DNA of 54,353 nt from assembly GCF_012939955.1 (NCBI RefSeq), contig NZ_SPMY01000027.1:1-54353 (forward strand). Direction: 5' to 3'. The position numbers and the translations under genes are program-made. The DNA is from Candidatus Accumulibacter phosphatis (GTDB taxonomy: Bacteria; Pseudomonadota; Gammaproteobacteria; Burkholderiales; Rhodocyclaceae). Shown in pieces: positions 16,555 through 24,730 of the stretch (positions within the stretch are counted from its first letter, which is position 1; each line of letters starts with the position of its first letter). The notes beneath the pieces are model-generated. The model was not told where the DNA came from. It saw only the letters and a list, made by a program, of their open reading frames with translations, and did no database searches.

Positions 16555-18312
16555 ATGCCCGAGTACCTAGCTCCCGGCGTCTATGTCGAGGAAACCAGCT
16601 TCCGCGCCAAGTCAATCGAGGGCGTCGGCACCAGTACCACCGCGTTCGCTGGGCCTACCCGCAAAGGGCCATTCCGTGCCAGCACTGATGCCCAGGAAGT
16701 ACCCGAACTGCTGACCAGCTTCGGCGACTTCGAGCGCATCTACGGAGGTATCTCGGATCTGGCGCTCACTGGCGCCTCGCCCGACACCAACTACCTCGCT
16801 CACGCCGTGCGCGCCTTCTACAACGAGGGCGGTTCGCGACTCTATGTCTCGCGCGCAGTCGGCGCCGGGGCGACGACCGCCAGCGGTCAGGTGACCCCGG
16901 ATGGCAACACCGCCGACGAGGCGGTGCACTTCGTTTCGCGTTTCCCCGGCAGTCTCGGCAACGGCCAGGTGGTGGTGCGTGAGCAACGCGCGCCGGTGGC
17001 CGCGACGGCGATGAGCAACGCGCCGGCCGGCACTTTGCTGGTCACTGGTGCTGGCGGCGGCACCGCCTTCCACCTCAAGGTTGGCAACAACTGGCATCCG
17101 GCCACCGACCCCAGCGCTGCCGCTGAAGTGGCGGCCACGCTGGCAGCCGACACGCCGCGCATCGTCAGCCTGCTGGTGGTGGCCATCGACGATGACAACG
17201 AGGACCTCAGCTTCGAGGGGCTTGGCTTCGATCGCAGCCATCCGACCTGGGTCGGGCACGTGATGTCGGCCACCCCGGCACGCCGCGCCGATCATCTGCA
17301 GAACATGTTCGCGATCACCATTGGCGCCAACGTCAGCGCGCTGGAGTTGCGCAACGCCCTGTTTACAGGTGCCGTCACCAATGCCGCCGGCGAACTCGAG
17401 CGGGTGATTGCGCTGATCGGCGGGGGCGACGGCGCTGCGCCGGTCGCTGCCAACTACGCACTCGCCCTGGGTGAGTTGTCCGGCCTCGAAGACATCTCGA
17501 TTGTCGCTGCGCCCGGTTCCTCGGCCTACGCCGAGGCACAGGCGATCAATAACCTGTTGATCTCGCACGCCGAATCGCGCCGCGCCTACCGCATCGCAGT
17601 GCTCGACCTGCCGCGCGACCAGACACCCGGCCAGGCCCGTAGCCTGCGTGGCCTCATCGATTCGCGCTACGCGGCGGTGTATTACCCCTGGGTCGTGGTG
17701 CCCAATCCGCTGGCCCGGCCAGGCCGCGAGGACATCCCGCGCGAACTGGCGCTGCCGCCTTCGGGCTTCGTCAGCGGCATCTACGCGCGCAACGATGTCG
17801 AGCGCGGGGTCTGGAAAGCGCCGGCCAACGAAGTGGTACGCGGCGCGCTGCGCTTCGAACTGGACATCAACTTTGCCCAGCAGGAAATGCTCAATCCGAT
17901 CGGCGTGAATTGCCTGCGCTATCTCTCGGGTCGCGGCTTCCGCGTCTGGGGCGCGCGCCTGGCTTCGTCCGATCCCGAGTGGAAGTACGTGAATGTGCGG
18001 CGCTACTTCAACTACCTCGAGTCGTCGATCGACCGCGGTAGCCAGTGGGCGGTATTCGAGCCCAACGGCGAGCGGCTGTGGGCCAACATTCGACAGACGA
18101 TTTCCGACTTTCTCTACAACGAGTGGCGCAATGGTGCGCTGCTTGGCAGCAAGACCGAGGAAGCCTATTTCGTGCGCTGCGACCGCAGCACCATGACCCA
18201 GAACGACCTCGACAACGGTCGCCTGGTTTGCCTGATCGGCGTGGCGGTGATCAAGCCGGCCGAATTCGTGATCTTCCGCATCGGCCAGAAAACCGCCGAT
18301 GCCCGTGCCTGA
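16555..18312 (+). CDS. eCIS contractile sheath protein 1
   Basis: 585 residues, preceded by a strong GAAGGAGA ribosome-binding site. The N-terminal arm (YLAPGVYVEETSFRAKSIEGV, then STTAFAGPTRKGPF) is the hallmark of phage-tail and eCIS sheath proteins. The middle (about 100-330) is the variable outer part. The C-terminal domain has FELDINFAQQEMLNPIGVNCLR, GFRVWGARLASSDPEWKYVNVRR, FVRCDRSTMTQNDLDNGRL and GVAVIKPAEFVIFRI, which forms the inner sheath domain that meshes with neighbours during contraction. It corresponds to Pvc2/Afp2-type main sheath. It is followed 17 bases later by a tube gene, and the pair is paralogous to the pair 18850-20888. Confidence 0.93.
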   Translation: MPEYLAPGVYVEETSFRAKSIEGVGTSTTAFAGPTRKGPFRASTDAQEVPELLTSFGDFERIYGGISDLALTGASPDTNYLAHAVRAFYNEGGSRLYVSRAVGAGATTASGQVTPDGNTADEAVHFVSRFPGSLGNGQVVVREQRAPVAATAMSNAPAGTLLVTGAGGGTAFHLKVGNNWHPATDPSAAAEVAATLAADTPRIVSLLVVAIDDDNEDLSFEGLGFDRSHPTWVGHVMSATPARRADHLQNMFAITIGANVSALELRNALFTGAVTNAAGELERVIALIGGGDGAAPVAANYALALGELSGLEDISIVAAPGSSAYAEAQAINNLLISHAESRRAYRIAVLDLPRDQTPGQARSLRGLIDSRYAAVYYPWVVVPNPLARPGREDIPRELALPPSGFVSGIYARNDVERGVWKAPANEVVRGALRFELDINFAQQEMLNPIGVNCLRYLSGRGFRVWGARLASSDPEWKYVNVRRYFNYLESSIDRGSQWAVFEPNGERLWANIRQTISDFLYNEWRNGALLGSKTEEAYFVRCDRSTMTQNDLDNGRLVCLIGVAVIKPAEFVIFRIGQKTADARA

Positions 18313-18329
18313 GCGAGGGGGACTAAACC

Positions 18330-18773
18330 ATGGCTGAGCGAATCACACCCTATGGCGCTTTCAATTTCGTCGTCAATTTTGACGGCAGCGACGACTTTGG
18401 CGGTTTTTCCGACGTTTCCGGCATTGGTACCGAGGTCACCGTCGCTGAATATCGCGCCGGCAGCGACAAGGAAAACCATGTGCGCAAGGTGGCTGGCGTG
18501 CACAAGGTCAGTGACGTCACTTTCAAGCGTGGCATCGTCAATTTCGACAGCCTGTGGGCGTGGATCGAGGAAACGCGTACCGCCGGCCCGGCGGCGCAGC
18601 GGACGGTCGCCGTAACGCTGCTCGACGAAGCCCACAACCCGGTGCGTACCTGGCTGCTGCGCGGCTGCATCCCGATGAAGTACACCGGCCCGACGCTGGC
18701 TGGCAAGGGCGGTGGCGACGTGGCGATGGAAGAGATCGTCCTCGCCGCTGAAGGCTTCGAGATCCAGGCCTAG
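18330..18773 (+). CDS. eCIS inner tube protein 1 (gp19/Hcp-like)
   Basis: 147 residues, the normal size of phage T4 gp19-family tail-tube proteins. Recognisable parts are PYGAFNFVVNFDG at the N-terminus, GGFSDVSGIGTEVTVAEYRAG, VSDVTFKRGIVNFDSLWAWIEE, and the C-terminal MEEIVLAAEGFEI. The fold is a beta barrel that assembles into hexameric rings and forms the rigid tube driven into the target when the sheath contracts. It corresponds to the Pvc1/Afp1 or Afp5 type. It lies directly after sheath 1 with a short gap and a GAGGGGG ribosome-binding site. Confidence 0.92.
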   Translation: MAERITPYGAFNFVVNFDGSDDFGGFSDVSGIGTEVTVAEYRAGSDKENHVRKVAGVHKVSDVTFKRGIVNFDSLWAWIEETRTAGPAAQRTVAVTLLDEAHNPVRTWLLRGCIPMKYTGPTLAGKGGGDVAMEEIVLAAEGFEIQA

Positions 18774-18849
18774 GCGAGACTGCGGCGATGAAGCGCACAC
18801 GCCTCCTGGCGGTATCGCATGAACCCGGCTTCTTCGCGGCGGAGCGGGC

Positions 18850-20424
18850 ATGAACGGTCTGTCCTTCGAACTGGCGCCGCCGGCCGTCGCGCCGGACCCG
18901 AACCGGGTCGATGTCGCCTGTTTCGTGGGCTACGTCGGACGACGGGCGACCGCCCTGCCAGCCAGCGTGCATGCGGCACTTGTCGAGGCGCGCTGGATCG
19001 ACGGGCCTTGGGCGCGCCCGGCGGTGGAGGTCGAGGCCCTGCTGCAGCTGCCGGTGGTGGTCGAAAGCTGGAACGCCTTCGACGCCTTGTTTGCCTGGGA
19101 TAGGCGGCCTGTCATGCAGCCGGTCGGCAGCGAGCAGCGGCTCTGCGCCAGCTATCTTGGCGCCGCGGTGCGCAGCTTCTTTGCCAATGGCGGGCGACGC
19201 GCCCTGATCGTGCGCTGCGGCGATCCCTGGCCCTACCTCGAGGCCGCCGGAAATCGCGCGGCGCAGCGGTCGACGCGGTTGGCGGCGCTTCTGGCCAATG
19301 CTTCGGATCCGATGGACCCGGCCAGCTGGATCGGCATTGGTCATCTCTCCGGCCTGCCCGAGGTGACGCTGCTGTGCCTGCCGGATTTGGCCGATATCTG
19401 CGCGACCGAACCGGCGATGGTCGACGTGGCGGTCGAGCCGCCCAACTCGCCCGAGGTCTTCGTCGAGTGTTCGAGCAACACCGTAGCAGCGGTTGAGCAG
19501 GAAGTCGGACTGCGCGACCTGGCGCCGCCGCGCGCCAATGACGAAGGCTTCCTTGCCTGGCGCAATGCCCTTGGCACTGCCCGTGAGCGCCTTGCCCGGC
19601 TGCACCGCGAGATGCTTCTCGTCGCCGCGCTGCCGCTGCCGATGCAGAACGCGCGCAATGCCGAGGCCTGGGCGCAGGCCGATTTCCACGCCTACCTGGA
19701 AAACGCCGGCGTGCTCGTGGAACCCGACAGCAGCAATGGCGGCCGTGCCGCGGCCAGCGCTTTCGTACAACTGGCCTGGCCGTGGCTCAGAACCAGCCAC
19801 AGCGCCGACCTGCCAGGCGCGCTCGAGGCACCCGAGGGGCTGCTCGCCGGCCTGCTGGCGATCAACGCGCTGGCGCGCGGCACGTTTCGTTCGGTCGCTG
19901 GCACGCCGCTGGCTGCGGTTTCCGGCAGCGAACCGGTTCTCGCATGGAGCGGCATCGCCGCGACGCCGTCCGACCGCCTTGCGCGCCGCGTGTGCGTGAT
20001 TGCTCCGTCGCCCGTGGGCTGGGTGCTGCACTCGGACGTTACTGCCAGCGCTGACGAAGCCTGGCGGGCCGGTGGTGTCAGCCGGCTAATGGGCGCGTTG
20101 TTGCGAGCTGTCCGGCGCACCGGCGAAGCGGCACTTTTCGAGGCCAGCGGAGCGGCTCTCTGGCAGCGCATCGAGCGCACACTCGGGCACTTGCTGACCG
20201 CCTTCTGGCGAGAGGGCGCGCTCGGTGGCGCTTCGCCGGAGGAGGCCTTCAGCGTGCGTTGCGATCGCAGCACGATGAGCCAGAACGATCTCGACAATGG
20301 CCGCCTGCGCGCCGAAGTCAGCATCCTGCCGGTGGCGGCGGTCGAGCGCATCAGCGTGGTACTCGACCTCACCGGTGGCGGCGCCGCACCAGCGCTGGCA
20401 GAAGCGCTGCGCGAGGTGGCCTGA
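18850..20424 (+). CDS. eCIS sheath protein 2, divergent
   Basis: 524 residues, ATG preceded by GGCGGAGCGGG. The C-terminal region has LGHLLTAFWREGALGGASPEEAFSV followed by VRCDRSTMSQNDLDNGRL, almost identical to the same segment of sheath 1, so it is clearly a sheath paralogue. The N-terminal arm motif APGVYVEE of sheath 1 is absent; the protein begins with ELAPPAVAPDPNRVDVACFVGYVGRR. It has an insertion-rich middle. In eCIS such second or third sheath proteins (Pvc3/Pvc4 type) are minor components, thought to form the ring next to the baseplate or the ends. The stop overlaps the ATG of tube 2 (ATGA), so the pair is translationally coupled. Confidence 0.85.
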   Translation: MNGLSFELAPPAVAPDPNRVDVACFVGYVGRRATALPASVHAALVEARWIDGPWARPAVEVEALLQLPVVVESWNAFDALFAWDRRPVMQPVGSEQRLCASYLGAAVRSFFANGGRRALIVRCGDPWPYLEAAGNRAAQRSTRLAALLANASDPMDPASWIGIGHLSGLPEVTLLCLPDLADICATEPAMVDVAVEPPNSPEVFVECSSNTVAAVEQEVGLRDLAPPRANDEGFLAWRNALGTARERLARLHREMLLVAALPLPMQNARNAEAWAQADFHAYLENAGVLVEPDSSNGGRAAASAFVQLAWPWLRTSHSADLPGALEAPEGLLAGLLAINALARGTFRSVAGTPLAAVSGSEPVLAWSGIAATPSDRLARRVCVIAPSPVGWVLHSDVTASADEAWRAGGVSRLMGALLRAVRRTGEAALFEASGAALWQRIERTLGHLLTAFWREGALGGASPEEAFSVRCDRSTMSQNDLDNGRLRAEVSILPVAAVERISVVLDLTGGGAAPALAEALREVA

Positions 20425-20888
20425 TGAATGACATCCCCTTGCACGTCTTTCGCTTCCACGTCAACTTCAGCCAGCAATCGCTGGCCAATCCGAGTGGCGA
20501 CGACTTGGCCCTGTGCCAGGGCGCTTTCTCCGAGTGCACCGGGCTCGAAGCGACCATGGAACCCAAGGTGATCAAGGTCGGCGGCAGCAACTACGGCGCG
20601 GTGCAACGTGCCGGCCAGGTGAGCTTCGCCACGGTGGTGCTCAAGCGCGGCATGACCGACACCCGCGACCTGTGGAACTGGTTCGCCAGAGTGGGTGCCG
20701 GCGCCTATGCCTACCGCCTGCAGGTCGAGATCGAGATGCGCAACAGCGCCGATCAGCCGGTGGTGCGCTGGGCGCTGCGCCGGGCGCTGCCGGTCAAGTT
20801 CAAGGCAGCCGACCTCAACGCCAAGGGCAGCGAGATCGGCATCGAGGAACTGCATCTGGCCCACGAGGGCCTGGTGCTCGTCAGCTGA
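20424..20888 (+). CDS. eCIS inner tube protein 2 (gp19-like, Pvc5 type)
   Basis: 154 residues, coupled by ATGA overlap to sheath 2. FRFHVNFSQQ at the N-terminus, QGAFSECTGLEATMEPKVIKVGG, AGQVSFATVVLKRGMTDTRDLWNWF and the C-terminal GIEELHLAHEGL correspond position by position to tube 1, but the sequences have diverged. Second tube proteins in eCIS (Pvc5/Afp5) form the initiating ring above the baseplate hub. Coupling to sheath 2 fits joint use of both minor components near the baseplate (inference). Confidence 0.9.
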   Translation: MNDIPLHVFRFHVNFSQQSLANPSGDDLALCQGAFSECTGLEATMEPKVIKVGGSNYGAVQRAGQVSFATVVLKRGMTDTRDLWNWFARVGAGAYAYRLQVEIEMRNSADQPVVRWALRRALPVKFKAADLNAKGSEIGIEELHLAHEGLVLVS

Positions 20889-20896
20889 GGCCGGCC

Positions 20897-22039
20897 ATGC
20901 CCGAATTTCCCGACGACCTGGTCGATACCCCCGCCACCTTCGAGACCATGACTGGTCCCAAAGTGACTGTGCCGGTGCATTTCAATCCGGCCAGCCTGCA
21001 GCACACGGTCTCCAACACCCTCAAGGAAGAGGGCCAGGGCGCCAAGAAGAAGCAGTACGTCAGTCAGACGACGGCCAAGCTGACCATGGACGTGGTTTTC
21101 GACAGCACCGACACCGGCGAGGACGTGCGCATCACCACCAACAAGATGGCGCAGCTCCTGCAGCCCGTACCCGAGGGCCAGAGCAAGAAAGTGCCGCCGG
21201 TGGTGAAGTTCAGCTGGGGCGCCTATGCCTTCACCGGCATGGTCGAGCAGTACAAGGAGACGATCGATTTCTTCGCCGCTGGCGGCCTGCCGCTGCGCTC
21301 GTCGATCAACCTCACGCTGTCGAGTCAGGACGTCACGTTCGAGGGCGGCACCAGCAGCGACCGTGCTTCGGTTGATGGCGAGCTGAGTCCCGAACCGGTG
21401 GTCGTTCCTGACGACGAGGGACCGCTCGGTGGTGCCCAGGGCGCGGCCAACAAGGCCGGCGACCCGCGTGCCGCGCGCGGCATTGCAGCGGCCAACGGCG
21501 CGGCGAGCCTGCGCTTTGGCGCCGGCGGCGGACTCGCGGTAGGGGCTTCGGCAAGTGTCGGTTTCTCGGCGGGTGCCTCGGTCGGCGCCGGCTTCTCGGC
21601 TGGCGTCGGAGCGTCGGCGGGTGGTGGTTTTTCAGCGTCTGCGTCGGCGGCGGGCTCGGCCGGGGGCAGCGCGAACCTGCTGCCCGCGGCAGCCTTCGCC
21701 GCGGGCGGCGGCGCCGGGCTGAGCGTCGGTGGTGGCGCGGGTTTGGGTGTCAGCGCCGGTGGAGGAGTCGGTGCAGGAGCCGGTTTGAGCCTTGGTGGCG
21801 GCGCATCGGCGTCCCTGTCGCTTGGCGCCGGAGCTTCGGCCAGTGCCGGTTTCTCGGGGCTGCGGGTAGAGAGCAAGCTGAGTTCACGGCCGCTCTCTAC
21901 GGGCAATCTGCTACAGAGTTCGGCGAGCATTTCCAGCACCGGCAAGGTGGCCGTCGGCGGGCGCCTGATTGACGGCGGCGGCAGCGGTTTGAAGGCCGAT
22001 GTCAGCGGTGACGCCGAGTTCGTCATCGGCTCACGCTAA
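20897..22039 (+). CDS. eCIS tube-adaptor (Pvc7-like) protein with Gly/Ala/Ser-rich tail
   Basis: 380 residues. Residues 1 to about 160 (TVPVHFNPASLQHTVSNTLKEE, KLTMDVVFDSTDTGEDVR, VPPVVKFSWGAYAFTGMVEQYKE, GLPLRSSINLTLSSQDVTFE) match the N-terminal domain of CIS tube-adaptor proteins of the Pvc7/Afp7 type, which connect tube and spike. In the family this domain is commonly followed by a LysM domain. Here residues 165-350 are instead low-complexity Gly/Ala/Ser/Val with short repeats such as GAGFSAGVGASAGGG and LSVGGGAGLGVSAGGG, and no LysM is seen. The last 50 residues regain more normal composition (KLSSRPLSTGNLLQSSASIS). The tail may be a flexible linker or a beta-stack. The repeat copy 2 starts at its stop codon, and the eCIS genes end here. 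Confidence 0.8.
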   Translation: MPEFPDDLVDTPATFETMTGPKVTVPVHFNPASLQHTVSNTLKEEGQGAKKKQYVSQTTAKLTMDVVFDSTDTGEDVRITTNKMAQLLQPVPEGQSKKVPPVVKFSWGAYAFTGMVEQYKETIDFFAAGGLPLRSSINLTLSSQDVTFEGGTSSDRASVDGELSPEPVVVPDDEGPLGGAQGAANKAGDPRAARGIAAANGAASLRFGAGGGLAVGASASVGFSAGASVGAGFSAGVGASAGGGFSASASAAGSAGGSANLLPAAAFAAGGGAGLSVGGGAGLGVSAGGGVGAGAGLSLGGGASASLSLGAGASASAGFSGLRVESKLSSRPLSTGNLLQSSASISSTGKVAVGGRLIDGGGSGLKADVSGDAEFVIGSR

Positions 22040-22162
22040 CGGTCATGACACGTGGAGACACCCCAAATCATGAAAGTCATGACCGTTTCCCTCTTCCCCC
22101 TGCCCCTTCTCCCGCAAGGGAGAAGGGAGTTTCGTGAGTCGCTGGCGCGACTTTCACATTAA
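22038..22162 (+). repeat. Dispersed multi-hairpin repeat, copy 2
   Basis: About 125 bases, same orientation and same parts as copy 1 at 16372: CGGTCATGAC with GTCATGACCG, the stem CCTTCTCCCgcaaGGGAGAAGG, and the third hairpin around GAGTCGC / GCGAC ending TTTCACATTAA. As in copy 1 it begins within the CTAA at the stop codon of the upstream gene. It marks the end of the eCIS genes; the next gene is on the other strand. Confidence 0.85.
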
Positions 22163-22200
22163 CAGGGAATAGTCAGCTCTCCGCTCTCGAGCTTGAGCAG

Positions 22201-22890
22201 TCAAGCTTTCACACCCGCACCCACAATCACCAGATGCACCCGATACGGACCATGCGCGCCGAGGACGATGGTCTGCTCGATGTCGCCGGTTCGCGAAGGG
22301 CCGGAAACGAAGTTCACGGCGCGCGGCAGTTCACCGCACTCACCACGTTCACCACTCTCGTGGCGGAGCAGCGCGAAGCCTTCCTCCATGCCGGCGACGA
22401 TACGTGCCGCGTCCACGATGGCGATGTGCGTTTCGGGCAGCAGGCTGGTCGTCGCAGCAGTGCGTGACCCGGAGAGCAGCATCAACGTGCCGGTCTCGGC
22501 GAGGGCGCAGAAGGTGCCGGTGATGCCGACCAGATCGTCGTCGCGCGCGGCGCGGGCTTCGACACTAAGGCCGGCGCCGGCCCAGTCGAGGTCGGCGTAC
22601 TCCTGCCAACAGACGGCAGCGGTCGGCAAGCCGCCGGCCGCCAGGTAGCGGGCGATCGCTGCCGGCGCTGCAGCTAGGCTGGCGACCTGCTCGATGCTTG
22701 ACGACATCGCCAGCGAGCGCTTGCAGAAGCGGTCGACCAGGTCACCCGTCAGCTGCGGACGAGGGCCTGCGGGCGGCGCGGCGATCTCCGCGATGACGCT
22801 CGCCCGGCGTTCCTCGGCGGACGCCGGATGGTGCTGTAGCGCGGCGCGAACGCGCGCCAGGATGTCGGCTCGCGATGAGTGCTGGTTCAT
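22201..22890 (-). CDS. lutC: Lactate utilisation protein LutC (LUD domain)
   Basis: 229 residues with the LUD/YkgG fold: ADILARVRAALQ at the N-terminus, VGITGTFCALAETGTLMLLSG in the middle, ETHIAIVDAARIVAGMEEGF, and the C-terminal NFVSGPSRTGDIEQTIVLGAHGPYRVHLVIV. LutC forms, with LutA and LutB, the iron-sulfur L-lactate oxidising complex at the cytoplasmic membrane. Its start overlaps the modC stop by four bases, which puts it at the end of the mod operon; lutA and lutB lie 4.6 kb upstream on the same strand. The arrangement suggests that a mod unit was inserted into a lut operon. Confidence 0.88.
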   Translation of the reverse strand: MNQHSSRADILARVRAALQHHPASAEERRASVIAEIAAPPAGPRPQLTGDLVDRFCKRSLAMSSSIEQVASLAAAPAAIARYLAAGGLPTAAVCWQEYADLDWAGAGLSVEARAARDDDLVGITGTFCALAETGTLMLLSGSRTAATTSLLPETHIAIVDAARIVAGMEEGFALLRHESGERGECGELPRAVNFVSGPSRTGDIEQTIVLGAHGPYRVHLVIVGAGVKA

Positions 22891-24032
22891 TTGCGGAGCT
22901 CTCCGGTGGGGTCGGCATTGATACCGCCGTGGGTGCCGATCGCCGCATCGGCGGGAGTCAGACAGATGGCGGCCTTCTGCAACTGCAGCGCGATACGAGC
23001 GCCGGGAACGATACCGCGCCGCTGTGCGACCGCGGAGCCAATGGCGAAGGACAGCGCCGCGTCGCGGCGGTCGGCGATGTGCGCGGTCACCGTCGCATGT
23101 CCGCGCCAGGCGAGTCGCTCGCTGACGGTCGCGGCGAAGGTGTTCTCGCGACCGGCCTGGTGGTCGCGTACGAGAATCACACCGGCTTCGGGAAGCACCC
23201 AGCAGACGCGGTCGCCGACGGCGAAGCCGGCGTGATGGCTGGCTTGCAGCGGTTGCCCCAGCCAGTCGATCTGCGTCGTATCGGTGGCCGCCGACTGCGC
23301 GCTCACCGTAGCGCCGAAGAGGTTCGGCTGATCGGTCAGGCGCGCGACCAACGCACTCCCTGGTCGTGCCAGCAGTTCGTCTGGGGCGGCGGTCTGCAGC
23401 GTGTGGCCGTGATGCAGGACGGTCATGCTGTCGGCGAGCAGTGCTGCTTCCTCGAGATCGTGAGTAACCAGAATGATCGGGATGGCCAGCGAGCGCCGCA
23501 ATTCGATCAGCTGCCGCAGCAGTTTGCGGCGCGTCACTTGATCAAGGGCCGAGAAGGGTTCGTCGAGCAGCAGCACCTGCGGTTCGCGCGCCAGCGCGCG
23601 GGCGATCGCCACGCGTTGTTGCTGACCGCCGGAGAGCTCGGCGGGGCGGCGCGCTTCCAGCCCTTCGAGCTTGCTGCGCGCCAGCCAGTGGCGCGCTTGC
23701 GCGGCGCGCTCGCGCGTCGGCAGGTGCTGCAGTGCGACCATCACGTTGGCCAGCGCGCTGAGGTGCGGAAACAGCGCGTAATGCTGGAAAACGAAGCCGA
23801 CACGCCGCTGCTGCGGCGAGACATCGACGCCGCGGCTGGCGTCGAACCAGGTTTCGTCGCCGCAGCGCACGCTGCCGCCTGACGGCCGGTGCAGGCCGGC
23901 GAGGCAGCGCAGAATGGTCGATTTGCCGCTGCCCGAAGGGCCAACCAGCGCCAGCAACTCGCCACTGTCGCAGGCGATGTCGGCGGCCAGCGGTATCGGC
24001 GCACTCTGTTCGAGGCGCGCGACGAGCTTCAC
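22887..24032 (-). CDS. modC: Molybdate ABC transporter ATP-binding protein ModC
   Basis: 381 residues, GTG start overlapping the modB stop (GTGA). It has Walker A GPSGSGKST, Q-loop FVFQHYALFPHLSALAN, signature LSGGQQQRVAIARALA, Walker B VLLLDEPFSALD and switch His in THDLEEA. The C-terminal 120 residues carry a TOBE/MOP-type regulatory domain (FAATVSERLAWRGHATVTAHIADRRDAALSFAI), as in ModC. It powers molybdate import together with ModB and the periplasmic ModA. Related sulfate (CysA) and tungstate ATPases are similar, but the neighbouring modA and modB support ModC. Confidence 0.9.
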   Translation of the reverse strand: MKLVARLEQSAPIPLAADIACDSGELLALVGPSGSGKSTILRCLAGLHRPSGGSVRCGDETWFDASRGVDVSPQQRRVGFVFQHYALFPHLSALANVMVALQHLPTRERAAQARHWLARSKLEGLEARRPAELSGGQQQRVAIARALAREPQVLLLDEPFSALDQVTRRKLLRQLIELRRSLAIPIILVTHDLEEAALLADSMTVLHHGHTLQTAAPDELLARPGSALVARLTDQPNLFGATVSAQSAATDTTQIDWLGQPLQASHHAGFAVGDRVCWVLPEAGVILVRDHQAGRENTFAATVSERLAWRGHATVTAHIADRRDAALSFAIGSAVAQRRGIVPGARIALQLQKAAICLTPADAAIGTHGGINADPTGELRK

Positions 24033-24730
24033 CGGCGCAGCACCGAACGACCGAGGCGACTGACCAGCAGCACGGCAACGAAGGACAAGGCCAACAACAG
24101 CGCCGACATGCCGGCCGCCGCCGAATCGTTGAACGCCTGCGCCTGATCGTAGATGGCGATGGCGATGGTCTTGGTCTCGCCAGGCAGGCTGCCGCCGACC
24201 ATCAGCACGACGCCGAACTCACCGAGTGTGTGCGCGAAAGTCAGCGCCAGCGCGGCGGCGATTCCCGGCCAGGCCAACGGCACTTCGATGCGCAGAAAGG
24301 TCTGCCAGCGCGACAGCCCGGAGACCCACGCGGCTTCGCGCACTTCGCGCGGGATGGCGGCGAAGGAACGCTGCATCGGCTGTACGGCAAAGGGCAGGTT
24401 GAAGATCAGCGAAGCGGCAAGCAGTCCGTCGAAACTGAACACCAGCGCCCGCCCGGTGAGCGCGTGGTAGGCCTGGCCAAGAGGCGAAGCGCCGCCGAAA
24501 CCGAGCAGCAGGTAGTAGCCGAGCACCGTCGGTGGCAACACCAGCGGCAACAGGATCGCCGCTTCGAGCGCCGCCTGGTGGCGAAACTGCGACCAGGCCA
24601 GCAGGCGCGCCAGCCAGATCGCCAAGGGCAGCAGCAAGATTGCCGTAGCAGTCGCCAGTTGCAGGGACAGCGAGAGCGCTTGCCAATCAATCACGGCGAA
24701 CGCCGCGGTCACGGTGCTCACCGCGCTCAC
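24029..24730 (-). CDS. modB: Molybdate ABC transporter permease ModB
   Basis: 233 residues with about five or six hydrophobic segments. The EAA loop (REVREAAWVSGLSRWQTFLRIEVPLAWPGI) that docks on the ATPase is clear, and LVLPPTVLGYYLLLGFG is the usual ModB wording. It forms the inner-membrane channel for molybdate. GTG start overlapping the modA stop; GTGA overlap with modC. Confidence 0.92.
   Translation of the reverse strand: MSAVSTVTAAFAVIDWQALSLSLQLATATAILLLPLAIWLARLLAWSQFRHQAALEAAILLPLVLPPTVLGYYLLLGFGGASPLGQAYHALTGRALVFSFDGLLAASLIFNLPFAVQPMQRSFAAIPREVREAAWVSGLSRWQTFLRIEVPLAWPGIAAALALTFAHTLGEFGVVLMVGGSLPGETKTIAIAIYDQAQAFNDSAAAGMSALLLALSFVAVLLVSRLGRSVLRR

Noticed and set aside
22887-24032. 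Sulfate or spermidine ABC ATPase instead of ModC
   Set aside because: The adjacent ModA-type binding protein, ModB-type permease and overlapping starts make molybdate transport the better call.
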